A stretch of 64,000 nt of DNA, taken from Psococerastis gibbosa (taxonomy: Eukaryota; Arthropoda; Insecta; Psocodea; Psocidae). The position numbers were made by a program, and so were the translations under genes. The stretch's first letter is position 1. Each line of letters begins with the position of its first letter. The notes below the pieces were generated by a model that saw only the letters and a program-made list of their open reading frames with translations, did no database searches and was not told where the DNA came from. Location of the stretch: the NCBI GenBank assembly GCA_963971405.1, contig OZ020491.1, positions 16,238,855 through 16,302,854 of the forward strand. The letters run 5' to 3'. Positions 55,101 through 64,000 of the stretch are shown piece by piece.

Positions 55101-58100
55101 CCATACACAACGATGTGTAAGAAAATCTTCCAGCCAGTTAACGGTCGCATTGGACCCAAAGCAAATATGTGACAAGAACTTGTCACTCGCTCGCAATATG
55201 TCATTACAGCCTACAAATACAAAAAGGAGGGTATTACTACAATCAGAAAAACAAACGGTTGGGAATAAGTTGGACTACTACCTTACCTGCACTGGAGCCT
55301 AATACAATTATTAATGGGGCATTAAGATAGCATGGAATAAGGTGTTTCTCACCTGGTAATACGTCGACGATCCAGAAAGCTAGGAGATCCGCGACGCCTT
55401 GGTATAGACGGCGATCGATCGCGAGATGAGCGAGAAATTGTCGACCTAAAACAAAATGTAATTCACACTGGTGGCAATGTTTATTAATCCCTCCCATTTG
55501 GCAAGCAAGTTGGCTTAGCAAAAAATTTGGAAGGTCAGAAGGTACTTACTGAGCAGATAATTATTATATACTATAGTAGTACGTATCTCGTCTTAAAATG
55601 TTATTGATAACTTTACTGTGATAAAAGTGTAATTTCTTTTTTTAAATTTTGTACGAGCTTGTGTGTAGAAACTCGCAGTGCAAGCAAGCTATACTGGTCG
55701 TAAGTTACCTCGAGCTAGTTGAGCTGCCACGACTCCGTGAGCGGGATCTTGTTCGGCTCCGCCCGTCGCGGGACCGGCTGGGAGATCTACTGCCACTTTT
55801 CCTTCGCCGGCTTAAACTCCGACTCAGTCGCCTCCTGGGAGACAGGCTTCGGCGACGTGAAAGACTGCGACTCCTGCTGTTTTCCCCCAGTCTGCGACTC
55901 CGTGAAATACTGCGAGAGCGACTTCTTCGCGGTGACCGGCTCCGAGAGCGTCCCCGGCTCCGACTCCGACTAGTCAAGGAACTGCGTGAGCTACGAAAGG
56001 AGCGACTACTAAGAGACCGACTGCGTGAAGATCGTGAACTGTGAAAATGTCAATGAAGTCAGGTTAGGTTTCCTGAGTTGAGAAATAAATATGTAATGTA
56101 AAAGTATTGGGCTCACATTAGAATGCGGAACATTGGCTATAGGAACAGTTTGCAAAAAATAAGTACCTTCGAGAATCAAATGAGAAAGAACGTGCACGCC
56201 CAGTCTTTGGTTTCACCCTGGATTGGCCATTTGCAACGGGATCCGCGGTGACTAGAGTCGGAACTTGTATATTCTGAACACTGATGGCAGTCTGCTCTAA
56301 TGGGGCAGGATCAACAGGGGAAGTAGGTAAAGACGGCGTTACGGCGGGAGGACTTTCCTCAGCAACTACTTTGTCCACTTTTTCTTCGACAGGTTTTTCT
56401 GGTTCCTTCTCTTCCTGATCTTTGGTTGAGTCTTCCTGCTTTTTAGGAGAAAGTGGCTTCTCTGGAACAGGCAATTTCGGTAGTTCCTCCTGAGGTTGAG
56501 GGCCAATAGGTGGCAATTCCACTGTTGCAACTTTCAGTGGCTTTGCAATCTTTTCAACTGCTTCCTTTTTATTTGGCATTTTTCGCTCCAGCGTTTCCTT
56601 TGCTTTAGCTCTTAACACCTGTAAATATTACAATATTTTATTATTGATCTTCATGATCAGCGTTGAATTTAAAGGAAAAATAAAAATTGTCTCCATAGCT
56701 TAGTTGGAAACATAGAACACTCTGCTTTCATTTTCTAATGTAGTGGAGCTGTCTGAACTCATTATTCGCATATACAATACTATACAGTATATTCATTGCA
56801 TTGTCTTGTTAAAATATAAAAAGGGAAGCTTCATTAGCAAACGATCAATAGGCAATATCCAACATGGTAGATTTTAAATATTAAATCCGACCGAACCGTC
56901 CCAAACTGCACTGGAACTTTGTATTTTGTAGATGGTATCAACTACTACAATGTGCAGCGCTTTTAGATATATAAGTGGCTAAGATTTTCAATAAGATTCC
57001 GGCTGACGTAGATATTGAGGGAAATTTCTTACTGGTGGGCCTCCCAAAAATAGTAACGCACTGTTAGTGTCCTAACCCAACTGTCGTAGCCTACAGGGCG
57101 GAGCCTGAATAGGCTAAGAACGGGGGTCACAAGATGCCGTGCGGACTTGTGTAGGTGGGGACTGGCGTAGGTCCCAACTTGCGAGTGCGGACAATCGAGG
57201 ACGACGGCCACCTTCTGGTCTTCCCGAGGCTGAGAGAAGCTATGTCCCAAACGGATCTTTTGGACACCAATTACAAGGCCATCCAGGCCGCAACGTTTTG
57301 GATCAACGTGTCCTAGGTCCTAACACAAAAACATTGGCTGTCATCAGACAGAAAAACTGTCACATAAAGCAATTAGGTCTTCTTACAACGGGAAAACTAA
57401 TAATTTCGAGTTTTGCCAGATACACCGCCTATGCCGTAGTATAGAGGACCTTGAGGTCTATAATTGAGAAAAGTTTAAAGAAAATAGGTTGAGCCATTTT
57501 TGAGAAAAGTTAAATGCTTTCTTTTGATAATTAAAATTCCTAGCTCGGCTTCTGAACAAGCGAAGACTTTCGTTCTTGCACGGTCACGATCGGATGATTT
57601 TTATACAAGTTGGCAGTTGCTAACACATTTGAACGAACTCGGTCCAGTTGTTTGGGCTCTCCCTCTGCGCACATCCACATATACACATACACCACCCTTG
57701 CATACACGTACTATCCTCAAAAACATTTTTTTCATCAAGGGCCATGGGAAAAACAACATCTTTAAATCGGAAATTTGGTAGATCACAATACGTGCCACTA
57801 TACTTCGGATATGAGTAAAAGTAAAAAAACATAGTACGCACTTCCAATGCCCGGAGATCATCTTCACAGCTTACATCACTGGGCTGGGCAGCCTCGGGGG
57901 TTTTCCGGCCTTCGTCTTCCTGACTGGAACCGCGACGGACCACGACTTTTGGCCGGCGCTCGTCTGTCAAGTGGGCGTATCGCTCAGTGTTCCTGCCATT
58001 GGGGGAGCAGCTGAGGCTGGATGAGGAACTGCTTCTGTGTCGGCTACTCTTTACCTGCGCCGGGCGACGTTTGCTTGGCGGCGATTGGCGCTTCGCTTCC

Positions 58101-61100
58101 CGCTTACTGCTGCGGTTACGCCCGGATGATCGGGATCTGCGGTAAGAGCCGGACTCGCTGGTACTGGAACTGGAAGAAAAAGTTTAAAGTCAGTAAAAAG
58201 CAGACGAGGGGCTCCTTCCAATGAGTCAGAGACCAACACCAAAATATTGGCAGGGGGAACTGTAGTGCCGCCTTAGTTTACTGGATCTGATCTGACGTCA
58301 TTTGCTTATAAATCTATAAGACTGGGCTTTGCTGTTCCCTCGCTATGGAAGTAGGCATCTATTACTTCGTCACGTGAACAATAAGTAAAACCCCCAGTTC
58401 TACACAGGGAGATATCCAAAGTCCAGTCTTATCGATTTGTCAGCAAATTAGGCCAGAACCAGTAGACAAAAGTTGCACTATAACTTCGGTATTATTTCAA
58501 ATTTGTTAGCCAAGGTGGTTAGCGAACAGTGGATCCGTAATTATCTTGCTACTGCTGCATGGCTATATAAAGTGCCAATCCATAAAAACAATTCTATTCT
58601 ATTCTGGTGTTCGTACTTTTTATTTCTTTTTTACCACACAGATATTGAAGTCGGCTTGACAAATAACCAAACCTCACGCCATTAGAACTTCATACCAATC
58701 TTTAAGGGCCTACTAACCTGCTAGACGATTCCACAGATCGGGACTGACGTCGCTTCTTTGCAGACCCGCCATCCGCCGCATTCTATAACATAGCAGAGAA
58801 AATCCGAGTTTAATTACTAGTTAATAAGGCCTCTATGCGTTTGACAAGCGATGGATTTCTCACCAAAATCGTGCTGCATATGTTACACATCAAACAAAGA
58901 TGAATATATAGAAGGAACTGAAACACAGTATAATAACACAATCACAATGTAAATAAGGCACTTAAAGATGGTAGACTCACTAAGTAGAGATGAAAGCAAT
59001 TTGCCTCAGAAACTAGGATTTATTGTACTGTGTGTAGTCGTATGATTTACCCCTTAAATAGTCCCACAAGCATCTAGCTGAAATTTCCTAGTACCTACTT
59101 AACTTTAAAGAGCACTTGCTACATTGGGTTTTCTGTGATAAAGCAGACATTGGGATGAGACTACAGCTCGGAATACCGTAATTTTTATAACCCGGGGAAT
59201 TAGAAAAATGAAGTCCAGAAAAAAATTCTAATGAATAAGCCAATAAAGGCTGCCATTGGCTACATATAGGCCTACTGCACTAGCTCAGACCAGTCTCAAG
59301 ATCGATAACGCATATTTGCTTTTATATTGTCTTCTTAACGAAGTTGCGGAGGTTGTTTACATGCTTCTCGTCCCTGGTGACTGAATGAAAAACATCAACC
59401 CTTTTGCAGGCCGTTAAGTTCCCGTTAATAAGCCATTCTAAATAATTTCTGATTAAAAAAATAGATGTACAATCAATCATTGATCTAAATAAAAAGATAA
59501 TGATACTCACAGAAGCTAGTAGGCCTAGGTAGATATAATAATGTGTACCGTAAGCACAGTTCAGATAATGTGATAAAGATGTAAGATAGCATGCCAGATT
59601 GTTAGTTATAAAGCGATAAAGCTTCAAGTGCGATTCCACGAGAATTATGTTGCTTTTATTTTATCATAACCCGGAGCATATACAACAATAAAACTAAAAA
59701 ATATTATTCTTTACTTTAAGTAACATAACTGAAATTCGTGTGCTTACGTACGACTAACTCGGAAGAGAGAAAATTGAAGCCACAAATAAGGTATCGGAAA
59801 ACTACGCAGAGGTGAGCCATCCATCACAGCAGAAAAATCACAGTAGGCTAAGTTGACTGAGGCATACCGTGCAAGTGCTACGCAAGAAACAGTCACACAA
59901 ATGATATAGGTATGCGATGCGAGCTTTCGGATACATCATTTATAAGGTGACAATTGACCGCGTAACACTTGCACAGTATCCCGTAGTCAACTTACAGTGA
60001 TTTTTGTGTTGTGACGTGTAGCTCACCTCAGCGTAGTTTTACTATAAGGAATGTGGTGAAATTCTCATAATACAGCACCACTCTACATACAAAAAGCTGG
60101 AATAGACCATTTAAAGCTGTAGTGTTATAATAGAAAAATTATCTAAAGGTAACTTACACATTTAATAAAACAAAAAATTGTCACTAACTTACCTTCTTGA
60201 AGTGGACTTAAGAATAAGGTCAGCTGGCCAGCAACAAACAAAACACAGCAGCCTATAAACTAACCCTCCATAAATTCAAAAATACGAGTATCACACACTA
60301 AGGATAGCTATACGACCAAACATGGCACAGTAAGTGAAAAATGCTTCCATCAAACAATACTTTGCAAGAGGGAAATGGTGGCGGCAGAAAATATATATTT
60401 TGGATTTGGATGTTATGTTAATGTAATACTCTAAAAAATTTGAATTCCACTGTCAATTTTTTAAATATGGTTCACAGTATTGAAAAACGTAACAGGTAAT
60501 CTACAAGAAGTATCTAAAAAAAGCTCTTAAGCTAATGAAATAAATTTGTAAAAAATTGACAAGTGATTGTTTACCTGGTCCTACCAACGATTGAAAAGTT
60601 TTCGTAAGGAAATTTCAAAGGATGAGGGGAACGGTCTTAAGGCATCATTAGCAACTAAGGCGGCAATTTTACTTCAAATTTGATCTTTCCATTGACGTTT
60701 GTTTTGTTTTAAGGAGACTATTATGTAGATACTTAACTTATCTATTATAAATTAAGTTATAATAGATAAGGTAAGTGTCTACATAATAGTCTCCTTAAAA
60801 CAAAACAAACGTCAATGACAAAATCAAATTTTAAGTAAAATCGACCAGAGCAAGTCGGAGTACCCGGACTACCCCTCAAAGTCGATTTTCACACAAAATA
60901 CCGATGGAGCTGTAAACAATTTTCGTTAAATTAGCAAAACTGAGCCTCAAAATGTCTTCTGTTTATCCTGATATTTTTGATAACTCTATGATTGATATTA
61001 CATGTGATTTTTTATTTTGACACTTTCAGACAAGACTTTCCCCTCTAGTCTCTTAATAACAGTTTTATTGATCGAACTTTGTGCATAAATTCTTTAATAG

Positions 61101-64000
61101 GGGTACTCATGTACCTGCGGTAAAATGGAAAAGGGCTTGAAAAAATTGAAATAAAAAAATACCGTAAATAAGTAGGCCTAAAGAATATTTTAATTGCATT
61201 TTCAGTTTATTTCTTTGTTATCAATTTATTAAATTGACTATGGATGAAGAGGAAACCTCCTCATTAACCGAAATTAGATAAGCGAGTGGTAATACGATGC
61301 CCGGCAACTCGTAGATCGTGGGTTCGAACCTGCTCAGTCCTTTGTCTTGATTCTCTAATTCTTAGGGTCGATTTCTATTTTCCCTGGCGTGTCTCATTTT
61401 ATCATAGGCCAGTGAGTGCCCCAAATGCAAAGTATCCAGCCAGAGTCGCAGTAAAATACATAAGTTAACTTTCAATCTGAAGTCTGAGTAAAAACGACGT
61501 AACTACACAGCAGGTAGATAAAATTAAGATATCAGACAAGCAAAACTAATAGGGTGCTACATAAACTATGTGCGTGCAAAAAAATTAAAATTATAAGCAG
61601 CAAGCCCCCCCAATGAAGCCAAATCTACTGACACCTAGCAGACATAAATTAGTAATGCTACCTATTGCCTTTTAATCATGGAATCCATGTTTTGATCATC
61701 ATCTCCAAGGTTGATACAGTGCATCGCAACTATTCATTATTCTGAGGATTTCAACATTTAAGTGGGATATGTAAGAAACTTGCGGGAAAATTTTGAAACT
61801 ATTTTCAATAGAGTTCGAAGACAAAATGAACCATTGGGAACTCGTGTGGGATGGTATAATGTTGTAGAAATATTGCTCCAAACCCTTATCTCCAACGCCA
61901 AAAAAGATTATGAACTAAAAAATTTAATTAATTTCAGCCACTTTCCAATATTTTAGTACTGGCAATCGTGTCCGGAGATAGTCCTCATTATAATATAGAG
62001 CTTCACGTTGGGCTGGGCCAGGGGGCCTTCAATAAGTTCCTTTAATTTATCAATCCGTCTCCAAGGTTCAACTTGCCATGACGATCGCCAATCTTCGACA
62101 GAACGGGCATTTTATGAAGATAAACATTGATTGCAAAAAAATTGAAATATCTATTGTAATAGTTTCAAAAAGTACCCTTTGCGGTGTGCTCATATATTTT
62201 TTTGACTCTTAGTCAAAGTTAATTCTTAATAGAAACTTTTTCAAGTACCCTTTGGTAATTTAGCCTTAGTCACAAAATTGGTTCTCTAATTATTGTGGAG
62301 TGGTAGGCTACAAATTATTTTAGATAACTTGGACAAAGAATTAAAGTTCCATACATATTGCTATAGATATTGGTGATTTCGAAGGAAAATTAAATACATA
62401 CCTATTTCCCGAATGTCGGTGCCTGCGTTTAAAATGTTGTTACCACCAGAACGGAAGAGTATACGGTACTTACAGCACAAATAGCTTAATAGCACTCCGC
62501 CGACGTATAAGTGGGCTAAGTTATAGCATGAAATGAGCAAGCAGGCATCATTTTAGTAATCAGTCGAGATATAATGCTGCTTTGGCACTGCATCAACCTG
62601 TTTATTACTTAACACTAACTGCAACTTATCATAATACTATACAAGATATAAAAACTGCATTATCAGACCGTGGCTGCCATTTTAGAGTCACGTTAAAAAA
62701 TCATCGGAAAGACAATTTCAAAAAAAACATGAAAGCAAAGAACGCAATATATACTTGCAATACACCGCCAAAGTGACACGTTATAGGCCAATAAACTAAA
62801 TCAAAAATGCATCACTTGTTGAGCAAGTAAAAACCAAATTACTATATAATAACTATAGTAAAAATACAGTAAATGTGAAAATTTTGAAATATATTTGCAA
62901 AGGTATCCAGGAGAATTGCTATTCTATAACAAAATTCCCAGGCAGTAAAGGCCCATTAAAAACACAAAATACTATTATTTTGACTCCTTGACAGGTTTGT
63001 AAAATATATCCCCCCAAAAAAATTATGAAAGTTGGCCGTGTCGAGTATGATGATGTACATGTCAGTTTTGGGCAGTCAGGGTGTGATTTTTCGATAGCCG
63101 AACCAAAAATAGTTTCCACACTGAATCAAGGAATCGTCAATGTCTTCGAGAAGGGCAAAACAAAAACGTATTTGTTGATCAAATGGCTCACGCTTTATTT
63201 ACAGAATAATGAACCTTGTATGCAAAGTGTCACACTATACATTACAAAGTGTTCAAACAGTTAATTTGTTCAGTCCGGACATTAAAACAAGATCGTTCCA
63301 AAATATAAAATTCTACCTGCTGGGGCCATGAAACACGTTTACTAAAAGACCTTCCCTTCGCATATCATTTCATCAAATTCCGAAACAATCCGACAGACCC
63401 AACTCTTTTCACAAAGAAACATCAGCGTTTGGCAACTTCGAATTAAAATAATAATACTAACGAAAAACCAATATTATTGAGGAGGATGCAATGCCAAGAA
63501 GGGCCTGCAACAAGGACCCAAAGAACACGATCCTGACAGCTTGTAACATTAAAAATATGACTAATATTCTGTATTTACCTTCCGACTCCGCTCCTTTGCT
63601 CGCTCCCTCTCCCTTGTCCTTTCTCTATCTTTCTTCTCCCTAATCTTCAATTTCTTTTCCCTCTCTTTTTCAACCTTCTCTTCTTTTTCGCGCTCTAATT
63701 TCCTTTCTTCTCTCTCCCTATCCAATCTCTTCTCCTCCTCAAGCCTTCGTTCTTCCTTTTCAAGCTTCTCGGCTCGTTCTCGCTCAACTCTTCGCTCTTC
63801 CTTTTCTTTGTCTGCCTGAGCTTTATCGTCCTTTTTCTTTGAATCTTTGCCCTCCTTTTTCTTCTCTTTATCTGACTTTTTCTTGCTTCGTTCACTGGAT
63901 TTGTCCTTTCCACGTTTATCTTTATCATCCCGATCGCTGCCCTTGTCCCTTTTTCGATTTTTCGGAGGCCTTCTGTCTTTCTTGCGAGACTCCCTTCGCT
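45734..64000 (-). CDS. Srrm234: Srrm234 splicing factor (SRRM2/3/4 ortholog) with eMIC domain, 3' part
   Basis: Seven exons on the minus strand: 64000-63579 (open at the window edge), 58782-58718, 58169-57875, 56618-56167, 56038-55709, 55445-55353, 46196-45734; all borders are GT-AG and the phases agree, about 705 codons. In order: Lys/Glu/Arg-rich charged helix, Ser/Arg stretches, a Pro/Glu-rich linker, a dense RS domain, then GSPSFLDRRRIT joined to SARKRPIPYHRPTPSSSSS, and a Pro-rich C-terminus. The join reproduces the ITSARKRPIPYYRP core of the eMIC domain of vertebrate SRRM3/SRRM4. Known: this nuclear protein family activates neuronal microexons; the N-terminal cwf21 domain would lie outside the window. 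Alternative splicing of the last exon is likely. Confidence 0.88.
46316..46492. mobile_element. Short foldback MITE upstream of the eMIC acceptor
   Basis: GCAGCCTGATCGAGGCGATTATA and TATAATCGCCTCGATCAGGCTGC are exact inverted ends. The core GTAAACAAGATAATTTTTTAATGGAAAGTGC is shared with the degraded copy near 44580. It is about 120 bp upstream (in transcript terms) of the terminal Srrm234 exon. Confidence 0.75.
46733..46898. mobile_element. hAT-type MITE with perfect 8-bp duplication
   Basis: Duplication CAGTAAAT at 46725-46732 and 46899-46906; ends CAGGGACGG / CCGTCCCTG; long G and C runs inside. 166 bp. Confidence 0.82.
47115..47302 (-). repeat. tRNA-derived SINE, family B, best copy
   Basis: The minus strand begins TCAGGACATGTAGCGTAGTGGTACGGACTC (tRNA-like A box) with B box GGTTCGAGTCCC and the body shared with 12825-13025. 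Confidence 0.75.
47304..47697. mobile_element. Mariner-type MITE, TA-flanked
   Basis: Inverted ends TCGCTTATGCACGAGAAAAG and CTTTTCTCGTGCATGAGCGA with GTGACACATTTC next to them; flanked by TA-rich sequence, so the exact duplication is ambiguous. A TA microsatellite follows. Confidence 0.7.
47700..48780. other. Srrm234 intron, with repeat R3
   Basis: 48060-48350 is repeat R3 (inverted relative to 13670-13915). The remainder shows no coding signal or identifiable element. Confidence 0.45.
49112..49487. mobile_element. Harbinger-like foldback MITE (M5), second copy
   Basis: AGAGGAAGCTCGCCGTTGAC and GTCAACGGTAAGCTCTTTC are inverted; ACCCCAAAATAGGTTGG pairs with CCTAACCTATTTTGGGGT. Related to 45191-45431. 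Confidence 0.65.
49690..50010. repeat. Dispersed repeat R2, uninterrupted copy
   Basis: Matches 7090-7830 on both sides of its MITE. Reads CACCCTAAGGGCAGACTC at the point where the other copy is interrupted. Confidence 0.7.
50590..51790. repeat. Dispersed repeat R1, interrupted by a hAT element
   Basis: R1 text (AGCGACCCACAGCG, ATATGTGAATTTAAACGAAAT, ATTGTCCCGA) continues after 51580 with GAATTTTTTTCCAATC, CGATGAACACACAGACAGAC and CACAAAGCTTTCCTTATAC. Confidence 0.65.
50933..51580. mobile_element. hAT-like element in repeat R1
   Basis: Ends CAGTGGCGGGTCCAG / CTGGACCCGCCCTTG; flanks TCCCGAGG and TCCCGAAT, an 8-bp duplication with two mismatches. The interior has three CCCGGGGGAGACCCCCGG-type blocks. 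Confidence 0.7.
51955..52560 (+). pseudogene. RTE/BovB-like reverse transcriptase fragment
   Basis: FQKAFDYVRCEKLLDTLTSI, GVRKGCVLSPTLFNLYAEQI and QCYADATALVASSEEL are RT blocks. The catalytic second Asp of YADD has become YADA, and a stop follows. After a shift come GVLINVQKTQVMAASK and QYLYLGCIVN. Truncated at both ends; in the long Srrm234 intron. Confidence 0.82.
52965..53144. mobile_element. Harbinger-type MITE (M1), 180 bp, TTA duplication
   Basis: TTA at 52962-52964 and 53145-53147; ends GGTGCCCATTCCATTGACC / GGTCAATGGAATGGGCGCC; arms of about 80 bp nearly perfect. Confidence 0.82.
53528..53951. mobile_element. Harbinger-type MITE (M4), complete
   Basis: Ends GGTGCCCATTCCACATACGT / ACGTATGTGGAATGGGCGCC, adjoining TTA on the left and TAA on the right. 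Inverted relative to 30247-30690 and nearly identical to it. Confidence 0.78.
54404..54829. mobile_element. TTAA-flanked foldback element (second piggyBac-like MITE)
   Basis: TTAA at 54400-54403 and 54830-54833; ends GGGCCAACCGGAGTCGCC / GGCGACTCCGGTTTGCCC; arms also share AATTTCTCATGAAATAT and TTCTTCT-CTAATTTTGAT. A TA microsatellite (54668-54702) sits near one arm. Confidence 0.8.
55287..55298 (-). CDS. Candidate 12-nt in-frame microexon
   Basis: The minus strand reads attgtattag|GCTCCAGTGCAG|gtaagg. It follows the eMIC first-half exon after an intron of only 54 nt and would insert Arg-Leu-Gln-Cys in place of the direct joint without changing frame. TGC triplets lie upstream of its acceptor. 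No transcript evidence; chance occurrence is quite possible. Confidence 0.25.
55353..55445 (-). CDS. Srrm234: Srrm234 exon: first half of eMIC domain
   Basis: 93 nt, acceptor gttttag, donor gtgaga. RDRSPSIPRRRGSPSFLDRR leads into RIT. If the intron is retained, the next codons are AGG TGA, so translation stops at once. Confidence 0.87.
55709..56038 (-). CDS. Srrm234: Srrm234 RS-domain exon
   Basis: 330 nt, acceptor ttttcacag, donor gtaact. Almost entirely Arg/Ser dipeptides and RRS repeats (SRSRSPRRSRSRSISRS). Such domains are phosphorylated and mediate spliceosomal contacts. Confidence 0.88.
56167..56618 (-). CDS. Srrm234: Srrm234 Pro/Glu/Lys-rich linker exon
   Basis: 452 nt, acceptor atttacag, donor gtactt. 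VLRAKAKETLERKMPNKKEA, then ELPPIGPQPQEELPKLP and a Pro/Glu/Lys low-complexity stretch, ending GRARSFSFDSR. Confidence 0.85.
56640..57874. other. Srrm234 intron
   Basis: Intron between the Ser/Arg and linker exons. 57028-57450 is more GC-rich than its surroundings and may be a retroelement 3' region, but no motif confirms it. Confidence 0.4.
57875..58169 (-). CDS. Srrm234: Srrm234 Ser/Arg exon
   Basis: 295 nt, acceptor tcttccag, donor gtaagc. SSTSESGSYRRSRSSGRNRS through KVVVRRGSSQEDEGRKTPE. An internal CAG|gtaaag at about 58054 could serve as an alternative donor. Confidence 0.82.
58718..58782 (-). CDS. Srrm234: Srrm234 small SR exon
   Basis: 65 nt, acceptor tgttatag, donor gttagt; encodes NAADGGSAKKRRQSRSVESS. 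Phase 0 in, phase 2 out, matching its neighbours. Confidence 0.78.
59790..60046. mobile_element. Foldback element
   Basis: AAAACTACGCAGAGGTGAGCC pairs with AGCTCACCTCAGCGTAGTTTT; GAAAAATCACAGTA and AGTTGACT pair with inverted copies on the right. Arms of about 100 bp, moderately diverged. Confidence 0.65.
60656..60845. mobile_element. Foldback MITE related to M2
   Basis: TTTGTTTTGTTTTAAGGAGACTATTATGTAGA and its inverse surround a TTATAATAGATAAG loop, as in 11370-11640. The outer ends are diverged (GGCGGCAATTTTACTT / AAGTAAAATCG). Confidence 0.7.
61260..61345 (+). repeat. tRNA-derived SINE fragment
   Basis: GGTAATACGATGCCCGGCAACTCGTAGATCGTGGGTTCGAACC has an A-box-like and a B-box-like part; related to 6735-6860. 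Confidence 0.5.
61955..62125 (+). mobile_element. RTE 3' tail remnant
   Basis: TCCAAGGTTCAACTTGCCATGACGATCGCC reads SKVQLAMTIANL, the same C-terminal block found at 16440-16800. Only the tail is left. Confidence 0.5.
63579..64000 (-). CDS. Srrm234: Srrm234 charged-helix exon (open at window edge)
   Basis: Minus-strand frame with 140 codons and no stop; donor gtaaat at 63578-63573. Sequence such as RKKDRRPPKNRKRDKG and long EKEERRVERERAEKLEKEE runs, a single-helix or coiled-coil type region ending RERAKERSRK. Confidence 0.85.

Larger units (their letters stand above)
58783..63578. other. Large Srrm234 intron
   Basis: A 4.8-kb intron. Identified contents: foldback 59790-60046, foldback 60656-60845, R3-like piece 60850-61010, SINE-like piece 61260-61345 and RTE tail 61955-62125. 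Nothing coding recognised elsewhere. Confidence 0.5.

Noticed and set aside
55649-56044. Arg/Leu-rich open frame on the + strand
   Set aside because: Complement of the Srrm234 RS exon; SR codons produce long antisense frames.
57029-57444. GC-richer block with open frames on both strands
   Set aside because: No recognisable domain and no splice sites compatible with Srrm234; possibly a retroelement remnant, not annotated as a gene.

Overview
The window is nuclear DNA of an animal, probably an arthropod and most likely an insect. It is AT-rich, has spliceosomal introns with GT-AG borders, and its introns are full of DNA transposons (Harbinger, hAT, Tc1/mariner, TTAA-flanked foldbacks) and non-LTR retroelements. 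No species-level marker was recognised, so the taxon is an inference. All exon models were built by hand from splice sites, reading phase and family motifs; no search or transcript data were available.

Part 1 (1-10.2 kb, + strand) is the 3' half of a polycystin-2-like (TRPP) cation-channel gene: six exons covering the transmembrane core, the pore and the C-terminal tail. About 1.6 kb downstream a second, complete TRPP gene starts in the same orientation (11.84-38.3 kb, 16 exons, 905 codons). The two share exon lengths and intron phases across the channel core, so they are a tandem duplicate pair. Both have a changed residue at the acidic selectivity-filter position. The complete gene also carries a long Pro/Thr-rich insertion in its extracellular polycystin (TOP) domain.

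Part 2 (41.2-41.9 kb, + strand) is a compact two-exon gene for mitochondrial ribosomal protein mS23.

Part 3 (45.7-64 kb, - strand) is the 3' part of an Srrm234 splicing-factor gene (the invertebrate ortholog of SRRM2/3/4): Lys/Glu/Arg-rich and RS-rich exons ending in a terminal exon that completes an eMIC domain, the module that drives microexon splicing. A 9.2-kb intron separates the two halves of the domain, and its donor overlaps an in-frame TGA, so retention of this intron removes the domain. A candidate 12-nt in-frame microexon lies just inside that intron.

The rest is mobile DNA. Several insertions are well delimited by target-site duplications: a Tc1-like element with IR/DR-type ends, two nested hAT elements with perfect 8-bp duplications, Harbinger MITEs with TAA/TTA duplications (one with an empty-site copy elsewhere in the window), two TTAA-flanked foldbacks, a 1.5-kb TA-flanked giant hairpin, a truncated RTE element (814-codon ORF) and a Jockey/CR1-like element (755-codon ORF with an A26 tail). 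A small three-exon antisense gene may lie inside intron 13 of the complete TRPP gene; it was not recognised.
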